A DNA stretch of 46,485 nt from an uncultured Acinetobacter sp. (GTDB lineage Bacteria > Pseudomonadota > Gammaproteobacteria > Pseudomonadales > Moraxellaceae): NCBI GenBank assembly GCA_947627655.1, contig CANQWW010000004.1, forward strand, positions 1-46,485, written 5' to 3'. Shown in pieces: positions 10,629-20,858 of the stretch. The notes beneath the pieces were generated by a model. The model saw nothing but the letters and a program-made list of their open reading frames with translations. It was not told where the DNA came from and did not search any database. Position 1 is the first letter of the stretch; each line of letters starts with the position of its first letter. The position numbers and the translations under genes are program-made.

Positions 10629-11144
10629 TTAAGCTGCGTAAGACGCGGTATTATTTGATAATGACCATTTTTTGGTCACGGCACCTTTCTGTGAACCGTT
10701 GATATCCTGCTGATTATAAGTCCACTCCACTGCTGCATATTTCAGACCAAATGCTTCTGTTGGCACACCTTCGGCATTCACCGTTGGAGTCACTTGAGAA
10801 ACCAGTACATGTTTCAGTTTAATCTGCAAATACTTGATGCGCTTATCGCCATTTGCACGGTAGAAATCAATCTGCACTTCATCAAAGGTATAGCCGGCAG
10901 AACATGCTTCCCAAAGTTTCGGACTGGTTGCATCCAGATCTTTGACAAAGATCATGTCTGAATGCTCGACACGTTCAGCAGTATGTCCACCCACGCTGGA
11001 AGACGTCGCGGATTTTGGTTGGCGAATATTATGTGACCATGAATTGACTTCTAGCCAGCTCTTATGTTCAGAGTCACGTGATTCGCCATCTACTTTATAT
11101 TTGCCGCGAAATTGGACGTATATATCTTTCATTTTTATTTTCAT
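10629..11144 (-). CDS. hcp: T6SS tube protein Hcp
   Basis: 171 aa beginning KMKDIYVQFRGKYKVDGESRDSEHKSWLEVNSW; position after tssC. Confidence 0.95.
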   Translation of the reverse strand: MKIKMKDIYVQFRGKYKVDGESRDSEHKSWLEVNSWSHNIRQPKSATSSSVGGHTAERVEHSDMIFVKDLDATSPKLWEACSAGYTFDEVQIDFYRANGDKRIKYLQIKLKHVLVSQVTPTVNAEGVPTEAFGLKYAAVEWTYNQQDINGSQKGAVTKKWSLSNNTASYAA

Positions 11145-11180
11145 CCTGTTTTATAATAAATAATTAAAAATGCAACCGAC

Positions 11181-12662
11181 CTAGTGAGTCGATTGCGGCA
11201 ATTCAGTGACAAGTCTCAGGGATACTGACAGCTCATCAAGCTGAAAATGTGGTCGCAAGAAGACCACTGATTTGTAGTGTCCAGGTTCAGCTGGATTTTC
11301 TACAACCTTAATTGACGCTTCACGCAATGGATACTGAGCTTTGGCTTCCTGAGAAGCGCCGTCATCCAGCAATACGTACTGTGATAACCAGTCATTTAAG
11401 AAGGCTTCGACATTGCCTGCTGAAGCAAAACTGCCGACTTTGTCACGCATCATGGCTTTTAAATAATGTGCGATACGTGAAACGGCCATAATGTACTGAA
11501 TCTGACTGGATAGCGCTGAATTTGCATTCGCCGCGTCATTGTCATATTTTTTCGGCTTCTGGGTAGACTGTGCACCAAAGAACGCGGCGTAATCGGTGTT
11601 TTTACAATGCACCAGTGGAATAAAGCCCAGATCACTCAGTTCTTTTTCACGTCGATCAGTAATGGCTATTTCGGTTGGACATTTGAAGACCACATCACCA
11701 TCATTGGTTTTAAAGGTATGTACTGGAAGCCCTTCAACTAGACCACCTCCTTCTACACCCCGGATGGCTGCACACCAGCCATGCAGATCAAAGGCATTGG
11801 TGAGACGGGTAGCAAAAGCATACGCTGCATTCATCCACAGATATTCATTATGGTCCTCACCAGATACTTCTTCGACATAGTTAAAGCCTTCTGTCGCGGT
11901 ACCTTCTTTCGGATGATATGGCAAACGACCCAATACACGTGGCATGGTCAACGCAACATAACGTGCATCATCACTTTCACGGAATGAACGCCACTGCACA
12001 TATTCAGCGGTTTCAAAAATTTTGGATACATCGCGTGGACGATCAATATCAGTAAATGATTCCAGGCCAAGTATGTTTGGGCTGGCTGCGGAGATAAATG
12101 GTGCATGTGCCGCTGCCGCTACATGTGAAATCTGTTCCAATAGATACATGTCTGCAGGTGTGCGATCGAACTCAAAATCACCAATCAGGGTTGCATAAGG
12201 TGCACCACCAAAGGAACCATATTCTTCCTCGTAGATTTTTTTGAATAAAGTGCTTTGATCGAAATCAGTCGCGCTCTGGAAATCCTTGCTCAATTCCTTT
12301 TTGGTGGTATTCAACATCCGGATTTTGATTAAAGAATGCGATGGCGTTTCCTGACAGAAATAGTACAGGCCGCGCCAGGTCGATTCTATCTTCTGAAATG
12401 CTTCATGATGCATAATCTTGCTGAGCTGGGTTGAAATCAGGGCATCGATTTCAGCAATACGTTTGTCCAGTGCAAGTGTCATATTATCGGATACGGTGAT
12501 CGTCCCAGCCATGACTTCTCGCGCCAGTTCACCAATCAGACTTTTGGCACGATCATGTTCTTCATTGGTACGGGCAATACGGCTACGCTCGACAATGGAA
12601 TCCAGTAAAGAATACTCTGCGACATTTATATTTTCAGCAGTTGCAGCAGTTAAGTTATTCAT
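11181..12662 (-). CDS. tssC: T6SS contractile sheath large subunit TssC
   Basis: EvpB/VipB motifs (FDRTPADMYLLEQISHVAAAAHAPFISAASP). Confidence 0.97.
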   Translation of the reverse strand: MNNLTAATAENINVAEYSLLDSIVERSRIARTNEEHDRAKSLIGELAREVMAGTITVSDNMTLALDKRIAEIDALISTQLSKIMHHEAFQKIESTWRGLYYFCQETPSHSLIKIRMLNTTKKELSKDFQSATDFDQSTLFKKIYEEEYGSFGGAPYATLIGDFEFDRTPADMYLLEQISHVAAAAHAPFISAASPNILGLESFTDIDRPRDVSKIFETAEYVQWRSFRESDDARYVALTMPRVLGRLPYHPKEGTATEGFNYVEEVSGEDHNEYLWMNAAYAFATRLTNAFDLHGWCAAIRGVEGGGLVEGLPVHTFKTNDGDVVFKCPTEIAITDRREKELSDLGFIPLVHCKNTDYAAFFGAQSTQKPKKYDNDAANANSALSSQIQYIMAVSRIAHYLKAMMRDKVGSFASAGNVEAFLNDWLSQYVLLDDGASQEAKAQYPLREASIKVVENPAEPGHYKSVVFLRPHFQLDELSVSLRLVTELPQSTH

Positions 12663-13158
12663 TTTCTGCCTCCACGCTCATCTTACGAATCTGATCGGTA
12701 TTTTTTAATACGTCATCGAGCAAATCTTCGAGACGTTCATTATTGGAAATCTTGTTACGCAAATCGGTTAAACGTTCACGTGCTTCGACCAGTCGGCGTA
12801 ACGGCTCAACCTGCTGTACCACCTGCTCTGGCTTAAAGTCATCCATCGCATTAAAGTTCAGTTCTACAGACATCTTGCCACCCGCTTCAGTCAGGGTGTT
12901 ATCCACCTGAAAACTAGCCCGTGGCGCAAGAGATTGCATAACTTCATCAATATTCTCCAGGTCAACATTGATAAACTTTTTGTCTTTGAGTTTGATTTTC
13001 TCTAGTTCGGAAGCCGCAGAAAAATCCCCCAATACCCCAACCACAAATGGCAATTCCTTGACTTCACGTGCATCACCGACTTCCACATCGTAAGTCAGCT
13101 GCACACGTGGGGGGCGAATCCGCTGCAATTTTTTCTGTACACTTTCACGTTTGGCCAT
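12655..13158 (-). CDS. tssB: T6SS contractile sheath small subunit TssB
   Basis: VipA motifs (RIRPPRVQLTYDVEVGDAREVKELPFVVGVLGDFS). Confidence 0.97.
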   Translation of the reverse strand: MAKRESVQKKLQRIRPPRVQLTYDVEVGDAREVKELPFVVGVLGDFSAASELEKIKLKDKKFINVDLENIDEVMQSLAPRASFQVDNTLTEAGGKMSVELNFNAMDDFKPEQVVQQVEPLRRLVEARERLTDLRNKISNNERLEDLLDDVLKNTDQIRKMSVEAENE

Positions 13159-13182
13159 AATACTGATTCCTGTTATTTTTTA

Positions 13183-13872
13183 TTAATTATTTCGAAGTGT
13201 GCCAAATGGATTGGAGCTAGACTGAACATTACGGCTGACCACTGGCCCCGTGTTTTTGGCTGTGACCGTGCTTGTCACTGTTGCTTTGGCCTTAGCCGAT
13301 GCCGGTGTACTCGTCCGGGTCTTGACTGAGCTGGTTTTTTTATTCGCCGCTGCAACAGTCTGTTTCTTTGTGGCTGAGTTATTCTCTGCACGCACTGGAG
13401 CCACTGTCACGGGCTGAGCAAGGCGCACATTGTCATTAAAAACCTGGGTAATTGCATAGGTTTCTTCAGTCAGTGGGCGGATTTCTGTGGTGCGCATATA
13501 ATTCACTGCATTATTGGAAATCGCCACACCAGCAAGGAAACTAATATCGGTGAGCTGACGGGTGGTATAATTTTCACGACGCAACTGATCTACGGCCTGA
13601 AGCGCCTTTAAATGCAGACCACGGTCCAGATAAAGCTGAGCAAGATTAGCCTTGATACCATACTGTAAATTGAGATCTTTCTGGGCTGATTTGGCACAAA
13701 GCTGCTCATATTGTTGCAGGATTTCCAGATCGGTATCTCCGTCAGCCAAAGGATAGGCTTTTAGGCATGATTTTTTCAGGCTTGCCGCATGTGTCTGCAT
13801 AACACTCATCGTGCAGACAGCCATCATCAACACAAGTATCAAACGTATATTATTTTTCAAAATAAGCCTCAA
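13183..13872 (-). CDS. asaA: T6SS-associated secreted protein AsaA-like
   Basis: Signal peptide, Ala/Thr/Ser/Lys-rich C-terminus, directly upstream of tssB as for asaA in Acinetobacter. Confidence 0.75.
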   Translation of the reverse strand: MRLILKNNIRLILVLMMAVCTMSVMQTHAASLKKSCLKAYPLADGDTDLEILQQYEQLCAKSAQKDLNLQYGIKANLAQLYLDRGLHLKALQAVDQLRRENYTTRQLTDISFLAGVAISNNAVNYMRTTEIRPLTEETYAITQVFNDNVRLAQPVTVAPVRAENNSATKKQTVAAANKKTSSVKTRTSTPASAKAKATVTSTVTAKNTGPVVSRNVQSSSNPFGTLRNN

Positions 13873-14202
13873 TTTTTATTTTTAGTGGTCTACTTTTATA
13901 ATCAATATGATGTTTCTATATTTATATTTTGAAAATCATCTTGCGGATTTAACAAAAAATGTTCACACTAAGTCAACAACAAAAATGAAATTTTATTAAA
14001 TATTCTTTAACAATCTTTAAAAAATGTTGAAGACAACGATAATTTGGATCATTTTTTCTACGAAAAAAATATGTAACAATAGTATAAAAATGATCAGAAG
14101 AACTAATGAAATTGCAGTCATGCAAAAGATAAAAAAACAGCACAGTAATATTTTCAATTTTTCAAAATATTGTGCCTTGTAAAAATAAGTAATGAGAAAC
14201 AC
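13873..14202. promoter_or_regulatory. Divergent, very AT-rich regulatory region between the two T6SS arms
   Basis: About 330 bp between divergently transcribed asaA and tssH, with long A/T runs. Confidence 0.55.
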
Positions 14203-16869
14203 ATGAATAATCTAAAAATTTTAATTACTAAATTATCTGATCACGCACGTTTATGTCTTGAGAAGTCTGCCAATACCTGCATCAACCAGCAAAATTATGA
14301 GATCGAAATTGAACATCTGTTTGTAGAATTGTTGTCGTATCCCGAGCGAAATGATGTGCAGTTATTGCTAAAAAAATATCAGCTGTCCAAAGATGCCCTG
14401 CTACAAGACCTGCAGGAAAGTATACTACAGCTTAACAAAGGCAATTCCCGAACCCCAATTTTTGCCAACTCGATTATTCGTTTACTGGAGCAAGCCTGGT
14501 TGCTGGCCTCTGCTGATCAAGAACCGGTAATTCGTAGCGCTCATCTTCTGATTGCTCTGCTGACCGCTTCTGATTTGTATCAGATTGCAATGCGTTCATC
14601 TGCCATTTTTGAGCTGCTTCCGATTGACACCATGAAGCATAAATTCCTGAATGTATGTCAGGATAGTATTGAAAATGTATCTGCCCAAACGGGTGCTGCT
14701 CAGCCAGTAACGCCTCAACACGCTGAAACGGCTGCAAAACAAACGCCAGCATTAGCACAATACACCATTAACCTGACGCAAAAAGCGCTTGATGGCAACA
14801 TTGACCCGGTGATTGGACGTGAATTTGAAATTCGTCTCATGCTAGATATTTTGATGCGCCGTCGTCAGAACAATCCGATTCTGACCGGAGAACCCGGTGT
14901 CGGTAAAACAGCTCTGGTTGAAGGTTTGGCGTTAAAAATTGCGCAACAACAGGTACCTGACGCGCTAAAAAATGTGCAATTACATATACTGGACATGGGG
15001 CTGTTGCAGGCAGGTGCCAGTGTGAAAGGTGAGTTTGAAAATCGCCTCAAGCACGTGATTCAGGAAGTACAACGTTCCACTTATCCAATCATCCTGTTTA
15101 TTGATGAAGCGCATACCCTAATTGGCGCCGGTGGCCAGGCGGGCCAGAATGATGCAGCAAATTTACTCAAGCCAGCACTGGCCCGTGGTGAGCTACGGAC
15201 CATTGCAGCAACGACTTGGGCAGAATATAAACAGTATTTTGAAAAAGATGCCGCCTTGAGCCGCCGTTTTCAGGTGGTGAAAGTTGAAGAGCCGACAGAA
15301 GCTGTGGCAATTGATATGTTACGTGGCATGATTCCTGTTATGACTCAGCATTTCAATTTGCAGATTGATGATGAAGCCATTGTGGCTGCCGTACATAGTT
15401 CACACCGTTATATCAGTGGACGCCAGTTACCAGACAAAGCGATTAGTGTACTCGATACTGCAGCGGCCCGTGTGGCACTGACCCAGAATGCCCAACCGGC
15501 TCAACTGGATCATTTGCAGGCCCAATTACATAATCTGGAATTGGAGCATCAGTTACTGACTCAGGAAAACCAGAATCTGCCTATTCACCATGAAAGATTG
15601 AATGATCTTTCAGCCAAAATCTCCAATCTGAAAAAGCATATTCAACATCTGGAAAAGCAGTGGCAACGTGAACTGCAGATTGTGCAGAAAATCCGGGAAA
15701 TTCAGACTCAAGCGCCAGACGAGACGACCACCGAAAGAATCTTAGCTTTACGTGCCGAACAGGTCGAAGTACAAGACAAAAATCCACTCGTTTTTGAACG
15801 TGTCAATGCCACTATTATTCATGAAATCATTTCTGACTGGACGGGTATTCCGGTTGGTAAAATGGTGAATGATGAAATTAAACAGGTATTGCAGCTTGAA
15901 GACCGACTGGCACAACGTGTGATGGGTCAGGATTATGCCCTGCAACAGCTAGCGCAAGGCATTAAAACCTCAAAGGCTAGACTGGAAGATCCAAATAAAC
16001 CCCAAGGTGTATTCCTGCTGATTGGCCCAAGTGGTGTAGGTAAAACTGAAACTGCCCTTGCCTTGGCGAATGAACTCTATGGCGGTGAATCACATCTGAT
16101 CACCATCAACATGTCTGAATATCAGGAAGCGCATACGGTTTCTGCCCTTAAAGGCGCGCCTCCCGGTTATGTCGGTTATGGTCAAGGCGGTGTATTGACT
16201 GAGGCCGTTCGCCGTAATCCATATAGCGTGGTGCTGCTAGATGAAATCGAAAAAGCACATAACGATGTGCAGGAACTTTTTTATCAGGTTTTTGATAAAG
16301 GCATGCTGGAAGATGGTGAAGGTCGTCTGATTGACTTTAAAAATACCACGATCCTGCTGACCTCAAATGTCGGCTCCTCTGCCATCATGCAGGCTTGCCT
16401 GAATCAGGCAGCTGAAAAGTGGCCACAACCGGATGAACTGATCGAACAACTCAAGCCAAGTTTATATAAACAGTTTAAACCCGCATTCTTGGGGCGTATG
16501 CAGCTTGTGCCGTATTTCCCTCTGCATGATGATCTGCTGATCAGAATTATTGAACACAAACTTGGAAAAATCATGCAGCGGGTGCAAGCGCAATATAAAA
16601 CTGAAGTCACTTATAGTACTGACCTGTTAGAACTGATTTTAAGCCGCTGTACCGAAGTCGATAGTGGTGCACGTAATGTCGATCATATTTTAAATGCCAG
16701 CGTGTTGCCTGCTTTGGCAACCAAGATGTTGATCGCGCTTAGTGAAGAAAAAATCCCTGAAAAAATTATTATTGATGTCCAAAATAATGAAATTATTTAT
16801 TTGGTAGATCCACCGCAGCCTAAAGCCAAAACCAAAGGCAGTCGGAATAAGAAAGCCGATGCAGCATAA
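14203..16869 (+). CDS. tssH: T6SS AAA+ ATPase TssH (ClpV)
   Basis: Two Walker A motifs (GEPGVGKTA, GPSGVGKTE). ORF opens at 14170 (TTG) but ATG at 14203 (MNNLKIL) is the more likely start. Confidence 0.95.
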   Translation: MNNLKILITKLSDHARLCLEKSANTCINQQNYEIEIEHLFVELLSYPERNDVQLLLKKYQLSKDALLQDLQESILQLNKGNSRTPIFANSIIRLLEQAWLLASADQEPVIRSAHLLIALLTASDLYQIAMRSSAIFELLPIDTMKHKFLNVCQDSIENVSAQTGAAQPVTPQHAETAAKQTPALAQYTINLTQKALDGNIDPVIGREFEIRLMLDILMRRRQNNPILTGEPGVGKTALVEGLALKIAQQQVPDALKNVQLHILDMGLLQAGASVKGEFENRLKHVIQEVQRSTYPIILFIDEAHTLIGAGGQAGQNDAANLLKPALARGELRTIAATTWAEYKQYFEKDAALSRRFQVVKVEEPTEAVAIDMLRGMIPVMTQHFNLQIDDEAIVAAVHSSHRYISGRQLPDKAISVLDTAAARVALTQNAQPAQLDHLQAQLHNLELEHQLLTQENQNLPIHHERLNDLSAKISNLKKHIQHLEKQWQRELQIVQKIREIQTQAPDETTTERILALRAEQVEVQDKNPLVFERVNATIIHEIISDWTGIPVGKMVNDEIKQVLQLEDRLAQRVMGQDYALQQLAQGIKTSKARLEDPNKPQGVFLLIGPSGVGKTETALALANELYGGESHLITINMSEYQEAHTVSALKGAPPGYVGYGQGGVLTEAVRRNPYSVVLLDEIEKAHNDVQELFYQVFDKGMLEDGEGRLIDFKNTTILLTSNVGSSAIMQACLNQAAEKWPQPDELIEQLKPSLYKQFKPAFLGRMQLVPYFPLHDDLLIRIIEHKLGKIMQRVQAQYKTEVTYSTDLLELILSRCTEVDSGARNVDHILNASVLPALATKMLIALSEEKIPEKIIIDVQNNEIIYLVDPPQPKAKTKGSRNKKADAA

Positions 16870-16920
16870 AATGAAAAACGATGAAAGATAAAAAGAAAAT
16901 AAATAAGTTTCAGGTGAAAA

Positions 16921-18024
16921 ATGACTTTAAATATTGAACAACTGTTAGCACCGATTTCCGATCAACAATCCTGCGGTGAAGATTGTTCTTTTTCCAATGA
17001 CTTTCATGCCATTAAAAAGGCCAAAACTCAGGATGATCCTCTGCTTGATCAAGGCGACTGGATTTCGGAGCCACGTCAGGCAGATTGGCAATTTGTGCTC
17101 AACAAATCAATTGAACTGTTAAGCAATAAAACTAAGGATTTACGTCTATACACATGGTTAACAGAAGCTTGGGCAAGAACCCACGGTTTTGCAGGGATCG
17201 CACATGGCTTGGAACTAAGTCATCGCAGCATTCAGCAATATTGGCAAAACTTGCACCCTTTAGTTGAGGATGATGATCTGGACCAGCGTCTGGGGTTATT
17301 GCAAGGTTTGATCAGCCAGATTCCAGCCTTAATGAAACAGGTTCCACTGGTCAGTCAGGCACCCTTTTATCATTTAGGCAATTATGAATCTTTGTTGCAT
17401 CAGCAAAATATGCGTCTGCGTCAGAATCAGCAGGATGAAGATGATGAGGCTTCTACTGGCAATGCTGAAATGCAGCATTTTGAACAATTGTTACAGGCAA
17501 CCTCCCGAGCTGTACAAATACAAAGCTATCAGCACGTTTTAGAGATTCATCAACACTGGCAGCAGCTTAAAACGACTCTGGATGCATTACTCGGTCTGGA
17601 TGCACCGAGTTTTTCCGCGATTGATGAACAGTTGGAATCGATTATCTCTCAGATTAGTCGCTTGTATAAAATAGAACAAGAAGCCAATCAACAGGTTGAA
17701 AGTTTTACAAAATCGGGAGCAGCAATTCAGCCAGTATATGCGGATACTCCTGCTGCGTTGGCTCAAAATCAATTCAGACTGGAGCCACAAAATCATCTGG
17801 CTAACCGGGAACAGGCACTGAAAGTATTAAATGAAATTGCTGATTATTTCCAGACTCATGAACCACATAGCCCAGTCAGTTATATGCTGCAAAAAACCAT
17901 TCGCTGGAGTCAGATGCCGCTACACGAATGGCTGGCTCAAGTGATTAAAAATGAAAATCCATTGCAGCAGGTCCAAGAGTTACTGGGTGTACACGATCTG
18001 AATAATTCTAATAATGAGTGGTAA
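16921..18024 (+). CDS. tssA: T6SS protein TssA (ImpA N-terminal domain)
   Basis: LLAPISDQQSCGEDCSFSNDFHAIKKAKTQDDP...ADWQFV motif. Confidence 0.93.
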   Translation: MTLNIEQLLAPISDQQSCGEDCSFSNDFHAIKKAKTQDDPLLDQGDWISEPRQADWQFVLNKSIELLSNKTKDLRLYTWLTEAWARTHGFAGIAHGLELSHRSIQQYWQNLHPLVEDDDLDQRLGLLQGLISQIPALMKQVPLVSQAPFYHLGNYESLLHQQNMRLRQNQQDEDDEASTGNAEMQHFEQLLQATSRAVQIQSYQHVLEIHQHWQQLKTTLDALLGLDAPSFSAIDEQLESIISQISRLYKIEQEANQQVESFTKSGAAIQPVYADTPAALAQNQFRLEPQNHLANREQALKVLNEIADYFQTHEPHSPVSYMLQKTIRWSQMPLHEWLAQVIKNENPLQQVQELLGVHDLNNSNNEW

Positions 18025-18030
18025 GTCTGA

Positions 18031-19395
18031 ATGTTTAAAGCAGAAAAAGTTCTTTGGGGTGAAGGTTTATTTTTAAGACCTCAGCATTTTCAGTTACAGG
18101 ATGCCTATCATGAACAACGTCTGAATCATATGATGCAGGCCGCGTTCCCTTTTTCTTATGGGATTCAGTCGCTTGAATTTGATGAAACCCAGTTGAGCAT
18201 GAATATTCTGGCCCTGAGCCGAATTGAAATGGTTTGGCAAGATGGAGAAATTTATCGTGCACCTGCACAGGATTTATTACCTGAACCCGTGCAATTAGAT
18301 ACGCTTCATCTGCGTACAGAAATGTCGATCTATCTGGCTTTACCTATGGTTCAGGCCAGTAAGCAGAACCTGAATCAAGAAGCCAGCGCACAATCTAGCC
18401 GCTATCACTCGCATTTAAGCTCAACCCATGATCTATTTACCAATGCGGCCACGGCTGAGATTACCTTGTTACGCCGTCGTGCAGAATTTAAGGTATTTGA
18501 GGTAGATCAGGAACCAGAACATGCACTTGATGGATATTTTTATCTGCCAATTGGTAAAATAAAACGCCAAACGTCGGGTAGTTTTGAGCTGGACCATAAG
18601 TTTATTGCACCGCTTTTACATATCAAGTCATCCGACAACCTGCTGAATAATTTAAAACGCACCTTAAATATTATCCGGGCCAAGATTAAAACTATTCAAA
18701 ACAACAACCGGGAAAATGAACAGAAACTGATTGAGTTTCGTTCTGGAGATATCGTGTCTTTTTGGCTGGTGAATGTCTTGAATACAGCATATGCGACTTT
18801 GAATCATATTCTGCAATATCCCCGTATTCATCCGGAACGACTATATTCAGAATACTTACGACTGACGGGCGCCTTACTGACCTTCTCTACCGCCTATGAG
18901 GTCGATCATTTACCGCAATATCAGCACCATCATTTACAGGAAAGTTTTGGTCAATTGGATGTGATTTTACGTGAATTGCTCGATACGATTATTTCCAATC
19001 GCTATATCAGTATTGCCCTAAAAGAGACCCGGCCTTCTTACTGGGTAGGTAGTCTGGAAACTGACAAGATTTCCCGAGACACGCGGCTGTATCTCGCGGT
19101 ATCAAGCAGTGTCATGCCGGCACATGACCTGATTGCCTATGTCCCAATCCGCTTTAAGGTGGGAAGTACCATTGATGTGGAGCAACGAGTGATTGCAGCG
19201 CTGCCTGCTGTCCCAGTCCAGCACCTCATTCAGGTTCCGACTGCAATTCCAGTACGTTCAGGCGTGAGCTATTTTGAAATTGAACCGCATAATGACTTAT
19301 ATCAGCGCATGATCGAGTCGGAGACGATCTGTGTCTATATCCCGAGTGGATTTCAGGATATTTCAATTGAATTGATTGCTGTGGTGAATGGATAA
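18031..19395 (+). CDS. tssK: T6SS baseplate protein TssK
   Basis: N-terminus VLWGEGLFLRPQHFQLQDAYHEQRL. Confidence 0.97.
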   Translation: MFKAEKVLWGEGLFLRPQHFQLQDAYHEQRLNHMMQAAFPFSYGIQSLEFDETQLSMNILALSRIEMVWQDGEIYRAPAQDLLPEPVQLDTLHLRTEMSIYLALPMVQASKQNLNQEASAQSSRYHSHLSSTHDLFTNAATAEITLLRRRAEFKVFEVDQEPEHALDGYFYLPIGKIKRQTSGSFELDHKFIAPLLHIKSSDNLLNNLKRTLNIIRAKIKTIQNNNRENEQKLIEFRSGDIVSFWLVNVLNTAYATLNHILQYPRIHPERLYSEYLRLTGALLTFSTAYEVDHLPQYQHHHLQESFGQLDVILRELLDTIISNRYISIALKETRPSYWVGSLETDKISRDTRLYLAVSSSVMPAHDLIAYVPIRFKVGSTIDVEQRVIAALPAVPVQHLIQVPTAIPVRSGVSYFEIEPHNDLYQRMIESETICVYIPSGFQDISIELIAVVNG

Positions 19396-19401
19396 AAAAG
19401 A

Positions 19402-20211
19402 ATGAATAGTATAAACAATGCACCCTCGCTATTTGATGATGGACAAATTGGCACAGGTTTTACGGCCAGTTCAAATACCGATACTCATAAAATTGCAGCA
19501 ACGACCAGCCTGGTTGATCTTCTGCACGATGGATTTTATGTCGTGTTTCTGATTCGTAATCAGTATGTGCCATCTCATCCAGAATCCTTCCGCCAGGAAG
19601 TCCTGGACATGCTATCGCGGTTTGAAAATCAGGCGAGAAAATTACAGTTTTCTGCTGAAGATATGAATGATGCAAAATATGCCTATTGTGCATTATTAGA
19701 CGAAACCATTGTAACCCAGCAAGATGTACGATTTTTTGACCTGCAAAACTTCTGGATGATGAGCCCACTACAATTAAGTTTATTTGGTTCACAGCTGGCA
19801 GGTTATCGCTTTTTTGAACATCTAGAAGAAATCCGAAATAAGGACAAAGAACGTCTCGCCGTCCTTGAAGTTTATCACTACTGCCTATTATTAGGTTTTC
19901 ATGGTAAATACCGGATTGAATCGATGAGTCAACTGAACAGCCTGATTAGTCGTGTCGGGGAGCAAATTGATTATCTCAAAGGGAAAAAAGCCTTTTCACC
20001 TTTTGCGGCAATTCCAGATCAGATCAGACATATGATTCACCGTGAATTGCCATTTTTTTGGATTTTAATTTTCTGGCTGTTATTCGCATTGGCCAGTTTT
20101 TTTGGTCTGCACTATATATTGTCCAAAGACCGGAATACAGCATTTTCCCAGTATCAGAATGTGATTAGTGTTCCTGTAGAACAGGCCTATATCACGATTC
20201 ATTTACCCTAA
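19402..20211 (+). CDS. tssL: T6SS membrane protein TssL (DotU/IcmH)
   Basis: DotU-like cytoplasmic domain (YALCDE-type motif YCALLDETIV) and one C-terminal TM; no OmpA domain. Confidence 0.94.
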   Translation: MNSINNAPSLFDDGQIGTGFTASSNTDTHKIAATTSLVDLLHDGFYVVFLIRNQYVPSHPESFRQEVLDMLSRFENQARKLQFSAEDMNDAKYAYCALLDETIVTQQDVRFFDLQNFWMMSPLQLSLFGSQLAGYRFFEHLEEIRNKDKERLAVLEVYHYCLLLGFHGKYRIESMSQLNSLISRVGEQIDYLKGKKAFSPFAAIPDQIRHMIHRELPFFWILIFWLLFALASFFGLHYILSKDRNTAFSQYQNVISVPVEQAYITIHLP

Positions 20212-20225
20212 ATATTACATTTGCC

Positions 20226-20855
20226 ATGAGCTACGAAAACAATAAATACATTAGCATCTTGCAATCAGTTAAACCTGATACCCACTCTGCGCAGTTTTAT
20301 CTGCTGAGTGGATTTATACTTGGGGTGCTTTCTGTCGTTTTAATCTTACTCGGGTATTCCTATTACCAGCATCATAAAGGACAACCTACTGTACACGTAT
20401 TAGAAAAAAGCCATCACATTGAAGGACTCAGTGCAAATGAACCAGCTATGCATTTAGCTGGTACGCCGTCGGATCAAGAAAATAGAAATAATCCGGAAGA
20501 TGGCTTTGATCAAAATATTGAAAACATGTTTAAAGTGACCAAACCGGCGAAGATACTTGAATCCGAGAAGCGCACTTCACCTTTTGATTTAACATTTGAT
20601 ACTCAAAAAAATCAGGCTCCGGTCCCATTACATGACTCTAGCAAACTGGTTAAATCTAAAAATCAGATAATCTCTTCATCCGCTGAGGTATCCAGCCAAA
20701 CTCAAAAAAACGAAAAAAAATCTGTAAATATAAACATAGTCAATCAACCCATAGCACCTATAGCACAACCGGTAGAGCCTAAACCAGTAAATACATCATC
20801 TGAACAGCTTCTACCAGAGCCTCCGCAAGAAAGTCTTGGAACAGTGCAGACATAA
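20226..20855 (+). CDS. T6SS-locus membrane protein with one TM and a low-complexity tail
   Basis: Co-directional between tssL and tagX; one N-terminal TM, then polar/Pro-rich sequence. Confidence 0.7.
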   Translation: MSYENNKYISILQSVKPDTHSAQFYLLSGFILGVLSVVLILLGYSYYQHHKGQPTVHVLEKSHHIEGLSANEPAMHLAGTPSDQENRNNPEDGFDQNIENMFKVTKPAKILESEKRTSPFDLTFDTQKNQAPVPLHDSSKLVKSKNQIISSSAEVSSQTQKNEKKSVNINIVNQPIAPIAQPVEPKPVNTSSEQLLPEPPQESLGTVQT

Positions 20856-20858
20856 AAA

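Noticed and set aside
11596-11987. + strand ORFs opposite tssC
   Set aside because: Overlap tssC entirely and show no protein-like features.
14474-14758. Minus-strand ORF inside tssH
   Set aside because: Antisense shadow of the ClpV gene.
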